Source: Pseudothermotoga sp.
GTDB lineage: Bacteria > Thermotogota > Thermotogae > Thermotogales > DSM-5069
Length of the DNA: 7,536 bases
Assembly (NCBI GenBank): GCA_028276125.1
Contig: JAPYWY010000074.1
Location: 1 to 7,536 of the forward strand
Reading direction: 5' to 3'
Positions within the stretch are counted from its first letter, which is position 1; every line of letters starts with the position of its first letter. This document shows, piece after piece, positions 1 to 6,225 of this stretch. A program made the position numbers and the translations under genes. The notes beneath the pieces are model-generated. The model was not told the origin of the DNA. It saw only the letters and a list, made by a program, of their open reading frames with translations, and did no database searches.

Positions 1-734
1 ACTTGTTCTCTTTGAAGCCGGGCGAGTTTCAACCTTTTAGAAAGAAGATCCAGATGATCTTTCAAGATCCGTACAGCTCTTTGAACCCGAGGATGACCGT
101 TCTTCAGATAATCACGGAAGGTTTGACCGATCCAGCGTTGAGCCAGAACGAGAAAAAAGAGATGGCCATCGAGATGATGAAGAGTGTGGGATTGAGGCCT
201 GAATACCTTTCAAGATACCCTCACGAATTTTCAGGTGGTCAAAGACAGCGCATAGGCATAGCGAGGGCGCTGATTCTCAAACCTGAGCTGTTGATCTGTG
301 ATGAACCCGTTTCGGCGCTGGATGTCTCGGTGCAGGCACAGGTGATAAACCTTCTGATGTCGCTGAAAGGGCAGTACAATCTCACTTACATCTTCATCGC
401 ACACGATTTAGCCGTCGTGAAATACATCTCAGACCGCATCGCGGTGATGTATCTTGGAAGAATCGTCGAGCTGGCGAATTCGAGCGAGCTGTTCGCAAAC
501 CCACTTCATCCTTACACGAAGGCGCTGATATCCTCTGTGCCAGTTCCCAACCCCAAGCTGAGAAAACTTCGAAACATTCAACCCATCCAGGGTGAGATCT
601 CTTCGCCCATAGATCCACCGGCTTGCTGTCTTTTCGCCAGTAGATGTCCCTACGCCATGAAGATCTGCACAGAGCAGATACCACAACTCAAAGCAGTCGA
701 GGCTTCACACCAAGTTGCGTGTTTTTTGTATTGA
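1..734 (+). CDS. Oligopeptide/dipeptide ABC transporter ATP-binding subunit (OppF/DppF type), 5'-truncated by the window edge
   Basis: This is the cytoplasmic ATPase of a peptide-type ABC importer; it would hydrolyse ATP to drive uptake through two membrane permeases fed by a substrate-binding protein. About 243 residues are visible from codon position 3. The Walker A loop and first strands lie upstream of the window, and the TTG at 3-5 is most likely an internal Leu, not a start. Visible motifs, counted from that codon: Q-loop in QDPYSSLNPRM (Q21), ABC signature FSGGQ at 76-80, Walker B LLICDE at 96-101, D-loop SALD at 104-107, and switch His134. The C-terminal oligopeptide-transporter extension follows, with HPYTKAL near 169 and cysteines at 208, 209, 215, 222 and 240. 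OppF and DppF cannot be separated here. Some family members carry sugars rather than peptides. It is the only + strand gene and converges on the RpiR-type regulator gene. Confidence 0.93.
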   Translation, partial: LFSLKPGEFQPFRKKIQMIFQDPYSSLNPRMTVLQIITEGLTDPALSQNEKKEMAIEMMKSVGLRPEYLSRYPHEFSGGQRQRIGIARALILKPELLICDEPVSALDVSVQAQVINLLMSLKGQYNLTYIFIAHDLAVVKYISDRIAVMYLGRIVELANSSELFANPLHPYTKALISSVPVPNPKLRKLRNIQPIQGEISSPIDPPACCLFASRCPYAMKICTEQIPQLKAVEASHQVACFLY

Positions 735-751
735 TGAGTTCGTGACGGAGC

Positions 752-1594
752 TCACTCGTAACCGTACTCTCTGCGAATCCTTTCGAGATTTCTGAGATTT
801 TCGAGGCTCGCCTCGCTGATGGCCGCGAACTCGAAGAGCAACGCGTCTGACATGATGACAGGTATAGCCATCGAACGGTAGCTTCCAATGCCTCCCCGAT
901 CTGTGACGATTATCTCGTCAGCCAGTTCGCACAGTTGATTGAGTGCCCGATCGGTGAACAATATATTCTTTCCGCCCCTTTTTCGTGTTTCAGAGAACAG
1001 TATCCTCAGTTCGAAGTTGATCTTTCGGTAAGCGAACCCAATCGAAACGTCGTTTTTCCTTATGTTCACCACGTGTTCGAAAAACGAACGACCAGTCGTA
1101 CCGAAGAGCCAGGTCTTTTTGCCGAACCTGTTCAGCCAAAATGAAAGTTCCATGGCTGGCACCAGTGCCGCTCCTTCACCGAAAACATAAACGTCGTTCG
1201 CTTCAAAGATGATCTTGGCTGCGTTCTTCAAACTTCTTGTCAGTTCCGCGACGTTCATGTTCTGAAAAACGGCTATGTGAGTTTTCAAAAGTTCATCGAG
1301 TACAGTTTCAGAAGAAACACTCTTCAAACCCTCCTCGACCTTCTTCGAAGAGGTGAAGTTGTCGATCAACGCACGCTGGAACTCTGCTTTCATATCGGAG
1401 TATCCTTTGTAGCCCAGAATGCGGGCGAACCTTATGACCGTTGCCTCACCAACACCGGAAGCCTTGGCCAATTGATCTGCGCTCATCAATGTGATTTTGG
1501 ATGGATTATCGATAATGAACTCCGCCACTTTTCTTTGACTCCGCGTGAGTCTTGAGTAAACTCTCTGAATCTTCTTTCTGTACTCGCTGTTCAT
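752..1594 (-). CDS. RpiR-family transcriptional regulator (HTH plus SIS domain)
   Basis: A 280-residue regulator of RpiR type, usual length for the family. The N-terminal HTH domain covers about residues 1-77, with the helix-turn-helix around 37-61 (SADQLAKASGVGEATVIRFA). The C-terminal SIS sugar-phosphate domain covers about 124-265. Family members such as HexR, MurR and NanR respond to phosphorylated sugars or amino sugars, and HexR senses KDPG, the substrate of the aldolase class encoded two genes upstream. The SIS domain is atypical: the usual G-x-G-x-S loop reads GEGAA at 139-143, and the usual S-x-S-G reads A188-Y-R190-K, so the common ligand-contacting serines are missing. The ATG start overlaps the stop of the ROK gene in ATGA. 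A GGAGGG ribosome site (1600-1605) lies 5 bases before it. It is the last gene of the cluster and probably controls it; autoregulation is inferred. Confidence 0.92.
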   Translation of the reverse strand: MNSEYRKKIQRVYSRLTRSQRKVAEFIIDNPSKITLMSADQLAKASGVGEATVIRFARILGYKGYSDMKAEFQRALIDNFTSSKKVEEGLKSVSSETVLDELLKTHIAVFQNMNVAELTRSLKNAAKIIFEANDVYVFGEGAALVPAMELSFWLNRFGKKTWLFGTTGRSFFEHVVNIRKNDVSIGFAYRKINFELRILFSETRKRGGKNILFTDRALNQLCELADEIIVTDRGGIGSYRSMAIPVIMSDALLFEFAAISEASLENLRNLERIRREYGYE

Positions 1595-2481
1595 ACGGTC
1601 CCTCCGAAGCGTTGACGAGAGAGCAAAAGCACTCCGACAGCTCCTGGATTCGGCTGAACCTGAGGCAACTCCACCGAAATCTTTTTACTCGGGGTCGCGT
1701 AGTAGTTTCTCTGTACGTATTCTACCAATACGTTCCTGTAAAATTCATTTCTTGTGAGTCCCCCACCGAGCACGAGAACTTCTATGTCCAAAGCATCCAC
1801 GATGTTCGTCAAGAACCTTGCCAAGACCTTCGCGCCGCGAAAAACCACTTGGAAGTACGGTTCGAGCCCTGTTCTTGCCCTTTCGAAGATGTCCTCACAC
1901 CTGAGTCTTTCTCCAGTGATCGACTGAATCAAATTTTCCAGGCCTCTCCCAGAAGAAATGGCCTGAAGACATCCCTTCCTACCACAACTACAGACGGGTC
2001 CTTCTTCGTCCACGATCGTGTGACCTATCTCGCCCGCTGCGTAGTGTGAACCACGATAGACCTTCCCTTCCAAGACCAAACCCATGCCTATGCCCGTGCT
2101 CACCGTCACGTAAGCCAAGTTCTTAGATCCGCGCACCCAAGCTTCAGCGTACGCAGCAGCATTACAATCGTTCTCCACAAAGCCTTTATCGCCAAAGAAC
2201 CTGCTAACGGCTTGCTTCAACGGCAAGTTTTTCCAGCCCAAATTCGGTGACCATAGAACGTTGCCGTCATCGTCGACGACTCCCGCCGTGGAAATGCACC
2301 ATAGGTTGGGTTGATCACCGACCAAGAGTTTCTTGCCCGTTTCGGTGAGTCTGCGCAGAAAGTCTTCAAAACCTCTGTGAGATTCTGTGAGGAACTGAAA
2401 TATTTCGTGTGGGACAAGACTTTCTTCATCGAAAGTGGCAACGAAGGTCTTCGTACCACCTATGTCAATGGCAAGATCCAT
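1591..2481 (-). CDS. ROK-family sugar (or sugar-acid) kinase
   Basis: A cytoplasmic ATP-dependent kinase of the ROK family, 296 residues from the ATG at 2481, normal for the family. Visible parts: phosphate-binding AIDIGGTKT at 4-12, PNLGW around 79-83, catalytic Asp105 in VENDCNAAA, sugar-binding EIGH at 151-154, and a zinc cluster of His154 with Cys164, Cys166 and Cys171 (C-S-C-G-R-K-G-C). The residue that is Glu in the common C-x-E ending is Gln173 here. A complete active site argues for a kinase rather than a ROK repressor, and there is no N-terminal HTH. A TTG at 2493 could add four residues. I prefer 2481 because GGTGAT at 2486-2491 sits 4 bases ahead. The gene overlaps the aldolase by 17 bases and the regulator by 4. 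The aldolase neighbour suggests a keto-deoxy sugar acid as substrate, but glucose, fructose or an amino sugar cannot be excluded. Confidence 0.9.
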   Translation of the reverse strand: MDLAIDIGGTKTFVATFDEESLVPHEIFQFLTESHRGFEDFLRRLTETGKKLLVGDQPNLWCISTAGVVDDDGNVLWSPNLGWKNLPLKQAVSRFFGDKGFVENDCNAAAYAEAWVRGSKNLAYVTVSTGIGMGLVLEGKVYRGSHYAAGEIGHTIVDEEGPVCSCGRKGCLQAISSGRGLENLIQSITGERLRCEDIFERARTGLEPYFQVVFRGAKVLARFLTNIVDALDIEVLVLGGGLTRNEFYRNVLVEYVQRNYYATPSKKISVELPQVQPNPGAVGVLLLSRQRFGGTV

Positions 2482-3094
2482 TCGAATCACCAATCAGATG
2501 TTTTACCTTTTTTATCCGATCGTCCAGCTCCGCGAGTTTTCTTTCCTGTAAGAGCTTCTTGTTCGCTATGTAAGAGCCTATACCTACAGCTGAAGCACCG
2601 CAGGAAAGATATTGAGCTATATTTTCATCCGTCACGCCACCGAACGGGATGAACTTCACCCTCGGAAAAGGTCCTCGATAAGATCGCAACAAATTCAAAT
2701 CCGCAGGGTACAACTTGAGAACGTCAAACCCCATTTCCAACGCGTTTTGAATGTCGGTGGATGTGAACACACCTGGAATGTACGCTATGCAGTCCTTTTT
2801 TGCAAGTTCCGCCACCTTGGGGCTCAAACCCGGACTTAAGACATAGTCGGCGCCCGCTGCGAGAGCTTTTCGGTAGTTCTTTTCATCGAATATGGTTCCT
2901 GCGCCGAGGAAGAGCTCCCCGTCAAAGTGTGCTTTCAACGTCTTCAGCACCTTGTCTGCGTCTTCTTCAGAGAAGCTCACCTCCACGAACCTCAGGTCGT
3001 TTTCCAAGAGTATCTCACACAGATCCATTGCTTCTCTCAAGTTCAAGCCGCGAATGACTATCAAGATTTTACTATCGAGCAATTTCTCCAACAA
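2465..3094 (-). CDS. eda: KDPG/KHG-type class I aldolase
   Basis: A 209-residue TIM-barrel aldolase of the Eda/DgoA family. These enzymes form a Schiff base with pyruvate and cleave 2-keto-3-deoxy-6-phosphogluconate to pyruvate and glyceraldehyde 3-phosphate, or act on 4-hydroxy-2-oxoglutarate or the galactonate analogue. Expected catalytic residues, from the TTG at 3094: Arg15 in VIRG, Glu38 in FVEVSFS, and Schiff-base Lys127 in VLKLYPAD; also LGAGT near 63-67 and IPGV near 106-109. The phosphate/carboxylate loop reads PFGGV at 150-154, where KDPG aldolases usually have PTGGI. Start choice: the frame stays open to a GTG at 3112 that overlaps the tctA stop (GTGA), but GGAGG at 3102-3106 lies 7 bases before TTG 3094, and that start gives an N-terminus of usual length. 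The gene is co-directional and overlapping with tctA and the ROK kinase gene. Exact substrate is not settled. Confidence 0.9.
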   Translation of the reverse strand: MLEKLLDSKILIVIRGLNLREAMDLCEILLENDLRFVEVSFSEEDADKVLKTLKAHFDGELFLGAGTIFDEKNYRKALAAGADYVLSPGLSPKVAELAKKDCIAYIPGVFTSTDIQNALEMGFDVLKLYPADLNLLRSYRGPFPRVKFIPFGGVTDENIAQYLSCGASAVGIGSYIANKKLLQERKLAELDDRIKKVKHLIGDSNGSCH

Positions 3095-3101
3095 GTTATC
3101 T

Positions 3102-3106
3102 CCTCC
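3102..3106 (-). promoter_or_regulatory. Ribosome binding site deciding the aldolase start
   Basis: GGAGG lies 7 bases before TTG 3094 and inside the reading frame that opens at GTG 3112. A site of this quality inside the possible N-terminal extension argues that translation begins at 3094. Confidence 0.6.
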
Positions 3107-3108
3107 AT

Positions 3109-4587
3109 TCACGATTTTCGTTTCCTGATAACAGATGTGAGCAACGATGCCGCAGAGAGGATCAACAAGATCAAGGAGATCGGCCTGGTGAAGAAAGTGG
3201 TGAAGCTGCCCCCACTCAGTATCAGTGCTCTTCTCATGTTGGCTTCTGCCATCGGGCCGAGTATCAGGGCAAGTACGATCGGACCCAGTGGCACATCGAG
3301 GAGTCTGAAAATGAAACCCAACACACCTGACAGGAACACGATCATGAGGTCAAATGCGCTGTTGTTTATGGCGTAACTCCCAACGAGCGACAGGATGATT
3401 ATCGTTGACCATATGAAACTTTGAGGTAAAGAGAGAAACTTCGTGAGAACCTTCGAAAAGAAGAACCCAACAGCCAAGAAGGCAACGTTGGCAAGCATCA
3501 TGAGCGTTATGACCATGTAGACGAAACTGGCGTGGTCTCGGAACATGATCGGTCCGGGTTGTACGCCGTAGATTATGAAGGCTCCTATCAGGATCGCGGT
3601 CACCGCATCTCCAGGTAGACCGAGTGCCATCATCGTCGTCAAGGCTCCACCAAGACAAGCGTTGTTCGCCGTCGTCGACGCAGCCAAGCCTTCTAACGAA
3701 CCCTTTCCGTACTCCTCGGGTCTCTTTGCTATCCTCCTGCTCTGATCCCACGCCACCAAGCCGGCGATGTCTGCTCCCGCACCCGGTATGACACCTATGA
3801 CTACACCTATGAGAGACGACAGCAACGCCACCGGCGTCAGATCCTTCACCTCTTTGAAGGTCGGAATCACCCTTTTGATTTGTGTGACGGTTTGCGCGTC
3901 TGCTGAAGTGGTCCGACTCTTGGTGAAAATTTGCGACAGGACTTCTCCGATTCCAAACAGACCTATCATCACTGGCACGAAAGAAATCCCGCTTAGAAGT
4001 TCCATCCTACCGAAGGTGAACCTCTCCGAACCGAAGATGGGATCGAGCCCGACCAGAGCGATCGAGAATCCAATGAATCCGGATATCATTCCCTTCAAGA
4101 TGGACTTACCCGAGACGGCGACCATCGTTGAGAGTCCAAAGATCGCGAGGGTGAAGTACTCGGCGGGTCCGAAGGACAGCGCGAACCTCGCGAGCGGGAA
4201 GCCAACAAGGATCAGTGCAACGACACCCAATATTCCACCGATGAACGAGAAAACGACGTTTATTCCGAGCGCAAGACCAGCCATACCCTTCTTCGTCAAG
4301 GCGAACCCATCGAAGGTGGACGCGATCGATGCGGGAGTACCTGGGGTGTTTATGAGGATGGCCGATATGCCACCGGAGAAAATCGCGGAATTCCACACCC
4401 CTATGAGCATCGCCAGTCCTTCGTTGGGTGACAACCAAAAAGTCAGAGGAGTGAGTATGGCAACCGCCATCGTTGCCGTCAAACCCGGAAGGGTTCCGAT
4501 GATGAGGCCAGAGAACGTTCCCACGAGCAGATAGAGTATCGCCCGTGGGTCGATAGCCTGTAAAAATCCTTGCATGAACTGTTGCAC
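3109..4587 (-). CDS. tctA: TTT transporter large membrane subunit TctA
   Basis: The 492-residue large permease subunit of a tripartite tricarboxylate transporter, normal length. It forms the ion-coupled translocation path in the inner membrane and works with TctB and the periplasmic TctC. About twelve hydrophobic segments are visible. The two characteristic glycine/proline repeats are present: GTFSGLIIGTLPGL at 23-36 and GVVIGVIPGAGADIAGL at 261-277, followed by a family-typical stretch from STTANNACLGG (304-314) through ALGLPGD (321-327) to GVQPGP (341-346). Translation begins at GTG, supported by AAGGGGTGATC at 4590-4600, close to a perfect anti-16S match. The ribosome site abuts the tctB stop, leaving 12 bases between the two genes, which suggests coupled translation. 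The stop overlaps a possible GTG start of the aldolase. The transported acid cannot be read from the sequence; a sugar acid is inferred from the downstream enzymes. Confidence 0.95.
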   Translation of the reverse strand: MQQFMQGFLQAIDPRAILYLLVGTFSGLIIGTLPGLTATMAVAILTPLTFWLSPNEGLAMLIGVWNSAIFSGGISAILINTPGTPASIASTFDGFALTKKGMAGLALGINVVFSFIGGILGVVALILVGFPLARFALSFGPAEYFTLAIFGLSTMVAVSGKSILKGMISGFIGFSIALVGLDPIFGSERFTFGRMELLSGISFVPVMIGLFGIGEVLSQIFTKSRTTSADAQTVTQIKRVIPTFKEVKDLTPVALLSSLIGVVIGVIPGAGADIAGLVAWDQSRRIAKRPEEYGKGSLEGLAASTTANNACLGGALTTMMALGLPGDAVTAILIGAFIIYGVQPGPIMFRDHASFVYMVITLMMLANVAFLAVGFFFSKVLTKFLSLPQSFIWSTIIILSLVGSYAINNSAFDLMIVFLSGVLGFIFRLLDVPLGPIVLALILGPMAEANMRRALILSGGSFTTFFTRPISLILLILSAASLLTSVIRKRKS

Positions 4588-4589
4588 AC

Positions 4590-4600
4590 GATCACCCCTT
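4590..4600 (-). promoter_or_regulatory. Ribosome binding site for tctA, abutting the tctB stop
   Basis: AAGGGGTGATC pairs with nearly the whole anti-Shine-Dalgarno tail. It overlaps the last base of the tctB stop codon and sits 2 bases before GTG 4587. The arrangement supports a GTG start and coupled translation of tctB and tctA. Confidence 0.8.
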
Positions 4601-5025
4601 CAGAAGAACAGCACGTGAAAAACGTTGCCGAACAGAAGAAAAACACTGATGCTCAAGATCGCTGATCCAATCAAACCCATGTACCATTTCGATCCCGTGA
4701 CGATGTGGATCGAGAACAACATCAAGAACGTGTTGAGCAAAAAATTACCTCTGCCCCAGAGCAGAACGTACAAAAGGATCGTGATCAGAACCAGAGAGAC
4801 TTGGGTCCATCTTCCCTTGGGAAAGGGAGTTGTGGTTTTCTTGAAAAACTTCCAAAGAGAGAAGATCAAGAGCAAACAAGACAGAGCGAGGATTGTGGAA
4901 GCTACCAACCTTGGGAAGAACCCAGGACCTGGAATCGTTGCTATACCCTCTGGTAATTTGGAAGACGCAACGAATAGATATATGGAATACACTATTGATA
5001 CAAACGAGAAAACCAGATCACCCAT
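4600..5025 (-). CDS. tctB: TTT transporter small membrane subunit TctB
   Basis: The 141-residue small membrane subunit of the same transporter. TctB proteins share little sequence, but this one has the usual pattern: a first membrane helix at about 2-20, the family motif PGPGFFPRL at 32-40, a second helix at about 41-60, a basic/Pro-rich loop (62-72), then closely spaced hydrophobic segments from about 74 to the aromatic C-terminus. It presumably stabilises TctA and helps TctC docking. Start choice: the frame remains open to a TTG at 5082, but that extension would translate a perfect hairpin and give a non-membrane leader. ATG 5025 has GAGGTGA at 5030-5036 at good spacing and puts the first helix at the N-terminus. 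It lies 46 bases downstream of tctC, with the hairpin in between, and 12 bases before tctA. Confidence 0.88.
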   Translation of the reverse strand: MGDLVFSFVSIVYSIYLFVASSKLPEGIATIPGPGFFPRLVASTILALSCLLLIFSLWKFFKKTTTPFPKGRWTQVSLVLITILLYVLLWGRGNFLLNTFLMLFSIHIVTGSKWYMGLIGSAILSISVFLLFGNVFHVLFF

Positions 5026-5029
5026 CCTC

Positions 5030-5036
5030 TCACCTC
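5030..5036 (-). promoter_or_regulatory. Ribosome binding site deciding the tctB start
   Basis: GAGGTGA lies just upstream of ATG 5025, outside the intercistronic hairpin, so it should stay accessible when the hairpin forms. It favours 5025 over the TTG at 5082. Confidence 0.75.
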
Positions 5037-5041
5037 GAAGT

Positions 5042-5069
5042 TGAAGGCTGCCCCCAGGGGCAGCCTTCA
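5042..5069 (-). other. Perfect intercistronic hairpin between tctC and tctB
   Basis: A perfect 28-base palindrome: arms TGAAGGCTGCCCC and GGGGCAGCCTTCA, 13 paired positions around a 2-base centre (in RNA, 12 pairs with a 4-base loop). It begins two bases after the tctC stop codon and ends 5 bases before the tctB ribosome-site region. No T-run follows on the transcribed strand, so it does not look like an intrinsic terminator. It more probably blocks 3' exonucleases and stabilises the tctC message, or partly attenuates transcription into tctB and tctA. Confidence 0.75.
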
Positions 5070-5071
5070 CA

Positions 5072-6007
5072 TCATTTTCCAAGCGCCTTCGGTATGAACT
5101 CCATGAACATGTTGTACTGAGCTATAGCGAATTCTTTGAACTTCTGTCCATCGAGGTAAGCTGGTGTCATACCCCTGTCGAGCAGGAACTTCTGGAAGGT
5201 TTCACTGTCGTAAGCTTTTTTGAACGCATCTGCGAGTGTCTTGTAAACTTCTGGATCAACACCTTTTGGCAGTGCCAAGCCTCCCCACGCCGCGATCGAG
5301 ACGTCGTAGCCGAGTTCCTTCATTGTTGGTACGTCGGGGAACAGAGGAGTTCTCTCATCGCTCATCACGGCCAAGATTCTGAGTTGACCTGATTCTACAC
5401 CCGCTTTGACCTCCGTCGGGCTGACCGTCACAGCTGTGATGTGTCCTCCCAAAAGGGCGGCGACCGCGGGTGCAGCACCGTCGAACGGGACATGGACGAG
5501 TTTTATACCCGCAGCCTTCTCGAGACTGAGGGCGGCGATATGCCAGATGGAACCTGGTCCCGAGTTACCCACTGTCACCGTGCCAGGTCGAGTTTTCACA
5601 TACTCGATGAATTGTTGAGCAGTTTTCCATGGTGAGTCGGCCCTCACTGTGAGGGCGGCTGGTATAACCATTATTCTCATGAGCAGATCGAAATCTTCCG
5701 GACCAAAGTCTGCGTAACCTAAGGCTTTAACCATCGAAAGTTCCACGGGTACATAGCCCATCGTGTAGCCGTCGGGTTTGCTGGTTTGAAGCCTCTTCAT
5801 CGCGATGGCACCAGCAGCACCTGTGATGTTGGTGCAGTTGATAGGAACTTTGAGGATCTCTTGTGCGATGGCTGTGATAGTTCTTGAAACCATGTCCGAC
5901 GCTCCACCGGGTGCCGCCTGAATGATGAAGGTGATGGGCTTGTCTGGGTAGGCCGCGAGAAGTAGAGTCGCAAGAACCAACGAGAGAACCACGAGCAACC
6001 TTCTCAT
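5072..6007 (-). CDS. tctC: TTT transporter periplasmic substrate-binding protein TctC
   Basis: A 311-residue extracytoplasmic solute receptor of the TctC/Bug family; members bind di- and tricarboxylates, aromatic acids or other small organic acids and deliver them to TctA/TctB. Residues 1-19 form a signal peptide (MRRLLVVLSL then a hydrophobic core, likely cut after LLLAA). The mature start YPDKPITFI is typical. Binding-loop features: APGGASD at 32-38, GAAGAIA near 63-69, GNSGPGSIWHIA at 147-158, and PFDGAAPAVAALLGGHI at 174-190. Start choice: the frame is open upstream to 6103, but ATG 6007 is preceded by AAAGGAGGT (6014-6022) and begins exactly at the signal peptide. It is the first gene of the cluster, with a candidate promoter and inverted repeat just upstream and a stable hairpin directly after its stop. 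That layout suits a receptor made in excess over the membrane subunits. The ligand is not identified. Confidence 0.94.
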   Translation of the reverse strand: MRRLLVVLSLVLATLLLAAYPDKPITFIIQAAPGGASDMVSRTITAIAQEILKVPINCTNITGAAGAIAMKRLQTSKPDGYTMGYVPVELSMVKALGYADFGPEDFDLLMRIMVIPAALTVRADSPWKTAQQFIEYVKTRPGTVTVGNSGPGSIWHIAALSLEKAAGIKLVHVPFDGAAPAVAALLGGHITAVTVSPTEVKAGVESGQLRILAVMSDERTPLFPDVPTMKELGYDVSIAAWGGLALPKGVDPEVYKTLADAFKKAYDSETFQKFLLDRGMTPAYLDGQKFKEFAIAQYNMFMEFIPKALGK

Positions 6008-6013
6008 AAGAAT

Positions 6014-6022
6014 ACCTCCTTT
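6014..6022 (-). promoter_or_regulatory. Ribosome binding site deciding the tctC start
   Basis: AAAGGAGGT lies 6 bases before ATG 6007. It selects this codon over upstream in-frame codons as far as 6103 and places the signal peptide at the N-terminus. Confidence 0.85.
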
Positions 6023-6031
6023 GAAGTGAAT

Positions 6032-6058
6032 GCTTCCATCCGAAAACCAAATGGAAGC
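6032..6058 (-). promoter_or_regulatory. Inverted repeat in the tctC leader (possible operator or hairpin)
   Basis: Two perfect 8-base arms, GCTTCCAT and ATGGAAGC, lie at 6051-6058 and 6032-6039 with an 11-base spacer. The arms are centred about 19 bases apart, close to two helical turns, as expected for a dimeric repressor. The repeat starts just downstream of the predicted initiation site and ends 10 bases before the tctC ribosome site. It could be the site of the RpiR-like regulator encoded at the far end of the cluster, or an RNA hairpin. Which of the two is not decided by sequence. Confidence 0.5.
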
Positions 6059-6068
6059 TTTTGCTTCA

Positions 6069-6097
6069 AAAATACCACAGGTCAAGCCGTCTGCCAA
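6069..6097 (-). promoter_or_regulatory. Candidate sigma-70-type promoter for the tct operon
   Basis: On the - strand, TTGGCA (6092-6097, one mismatch to TTGACA) is followed after 17 bases by TATTTT (6069-6074, four of six matches to TATAAT). A TGG directly before the -10 gives an extended TGn element. Initiation would fall near 6062, about 55 bases before the tctC start. It is the best-spaced promoter candidate in the 218-base gap between the serpin and tctC. The assignment is by eye only. Confidence 0.5.
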
Positions 6098-6225
6098 ATC
6101 CAATACGGCACGGAAAGCCGAAAGATTGGGAAGGTTCTCCTGGATAACTGCTCAAAACTCATTTTTTCATTCGATTGCTCTGTCTTTCTTTGTCAATCAC
6201 ATCGACACAGATTTTTTCAACCTTG

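Noticed and set aside
735..755. Shared terminator between the convergent genes
   Set aside because: Only a 4-base GTGA/TCAC stem is possible in the 17-base gap and flanks, with no T-run on either strand.
1552..2049. 165-codon + strand open frame
   Set aside because: It lies antisense to the ROK kinase gene and the start of the regulator gene. It has no family features and no convincing ribosome site.
3767..4534. 255-codon open frame on the + strand
   Set aside because: It is wholly antisense to tctA, has low-complexity Pro/Thr/Ile-rich composition and no recognisable domain. The - strand protein in the same span has clear TctA motifs.
5042..5069. The tctC-tctB hairpin as a rho-independent terminator
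   Set aside because: The transcribed strand continues ACTTCGAGG with no run of T, and tctB follows at once.
5026..5082. Longer TctB starting at TTG 5082
   Set aside because: The extension would translate both arms of the intercistronic hairpin. ATG 5025 has a proper ribosome site and starts at the first membrane helix.
6008..6103. Longer TctC extending upstream of 6007
   Set aside because: The extra residues precede a normal signal peptide, cover the promoter and inverted-repeat region, and lack a ribosome site, whereas ATG 6007 has AAAGGAGGT.
6169..6196. Second promoter, TTGACA with TCGAAT after 16 bases
   Set aside because: The -35 is perfect but the -10 matches only four of six and loses the key second position. 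The leader to tctC would be long. The extended -10 candidate nearer the gene is better.
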